Assembly (NCBI GenBank): GCA_021161135.1
Contig: JAGHBD010000174.1
Location: 1 to 6,768 of the forward strand
DNA: 6,768 nucleotides
Direction: 5' to 3'
Source of the DNA: Thermoplasmata archaeon
GTDB lineage: Archaea; Thermoplasmatota; E2; UBA202; JdFR-43
A program made the position numbers and the translations under genes. This document shows positions 6,433-6,768 of the stretch, piece by piece. The first letter of the stretch is position 1. Each line of letters begins with the position of its first letter. The notes under the pieces were generated by a model that searched no databases, was not told the DNA's origin, and saw only the letters and a program-made list of their open reading frames with translations.

Positions 6433-6443
6433 GATATAAAAAC
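6433..6443 (-). promoter_or_regulatory. TATA box of the archease-rtcB-DUF92 operon
   Basis: Minus-strand GTTTTTATATC is centred about 24-25 nt before the archease ATG, the archaeal TATA-to-start spacing, so the transcript likely starts at or very near the start codon. The box is AT-symmetric enough that it might also work on the plus strand. Confidence 0.6.
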
Positions 6444-6446
6444 ATT

Positions 6447-6521
6447 GGGGAGGGCGGAAAAAAGAGAAGTGGAGGCATTCTCGTTTCCCCTCCCCTCATT
6501 AATACAATATGAGGGGTTTTT
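6447..6521 (+). other. Composite inverted repeats with two mutually exclusive hairpins
   Basis: On the plus strand GGGGAGGG (6447-6454) can pair with CCCTCCCC (6488-6495), enclosing a second small stem GAGAA/TTCTC (6464-6468 with 6478-6482). Alternatively CCCCTCAT (6492-6499) pairs perfectly with ATGAGGGG (6509-6516) around a 9-nt loop, followed by TTTTT (6517-6521). The two long stems share bases 6492-6495 and cannot both form. The second one with its T-run looks like an intrinsic terminator for a plus-strand RNA, but no plus-strand gene is seen. Confidence 0.5.
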
Positions 6522-6768
6522 AAGAATTTCGATTTGTGCGAGGTTGTCGAAGAATTTAAGAGCAAAATTTATCATGTTATTTTTGGTGCTGAAAATAATG
6601 AGAGCAGAAAAATAGAGAAAGAATTCTCGAAAAATTCAACAAAATAAACCTACTCAATCTATTGTCAATTCCAGAAAACAAACACAATCCTCCTATTTTC
6701 ATTTATTGTTTTACCTATAAGGAGAATTGAAGAAGATAATTTTTCTTATCAAATGCACTAATCTATCC

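Larger units (their letters stand above)
6415..6768. other. Gene-poor intergenic region upstream of the archease operon
   Basis: The part next to archease holds its promoter and a cluster of inverted repeats (6447-6521). From about 6525 to the right edge the DNA is AT-rich. Short frames on both strands, including a 41-codon minus-strand one at 6577-6702, lack any recognisable motif or supporting signals. I see no RNA gene or known repeat family there; a very small hairpin (GATAA/TTATC) lies near 6735-6750. Confidence 0.6.

Noticed and set aside
6312..6615. Frames of 82-87 codons on both strands across the archease start and intergenic region
   Set aside because: They overlap the archease gene or its promoter and hairpins, and show no motifs, signal peptide or ribosome site.
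6577..6702. 41-codon minus-strand ORF upstream of the archease operon
   Set aside because: It has an ATG and a stop but no family resemblance, no convincing promoter or ribosome site, and low-complexity Phe/Leu/Ser content.

Overview
The window looks like a low-GC archaeal chromosome segment, most likely from a euryarchaeon and possibly a Thermoplasmatota-type lineage. The lineage is inferred, not proven. The signs are an archaeal-type RtcB RNA ligase with its archease partner, heavy use of ATA (Ile) and AGA/AGG (Arg) codons, TATA-box promoters about 25 nt before start codons, GGTGAG ribosome binding sites on some internal genes, and extracellular beta-propeller/Ig and beta-helix proteins of a kind common in these archaea. 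All eight genes I support lie on the minus strand, so the window is transcribed from right to left.

Right block (about 6768 down to 3822): an intergenic region with a composite inverted-repeat structure, then a tight operon of archease, rtcB and a DUF92/TIGR00297 membrane protein. Archease and rtcB form the tRNA-splicing and RNA-repair ligase module, and all expected RtcB metal and guanylylation residues are present. The DUF92 gene is joined to rtcB by an ATGA stop/start overlap. Its plant relative VTE6 is a phytyl-phosphate kinase, so the gene may act in isoprenoid lipid metabolism.

Middle block (3739 to 1691): a secreted seven-repeat beta-propeller protein with a C-terminal Ig-like domain, followed by a hicB-hicA toxin-antitoxin pair. 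The pair has its own promoter, probably leaderless. It is bracketed by two directly repeated purine-rich elements of about 40 bp, which contain a nearly identical 22/23-bp core. One copy is itself flanked by a perfect 11-bp direct repeat. This is the most unusual structure in the window.

Left block (1531 to 1): a secreted, very tryptophan-rich protein with a Cys...His...Asp pattern that suggests a transglutaminase-like fold. It overlaps by 11 nt the start of a secreted right-handed beta-helix (NosD/pectate-lyase-like) protein that runs off the left edge. With the propeller protein, these make a cluster of extracytoplasmic proteins into which the hicBA cassette appears to have been placed. No tRNA, rRNA, CRISPR array or transposase gene was seen.
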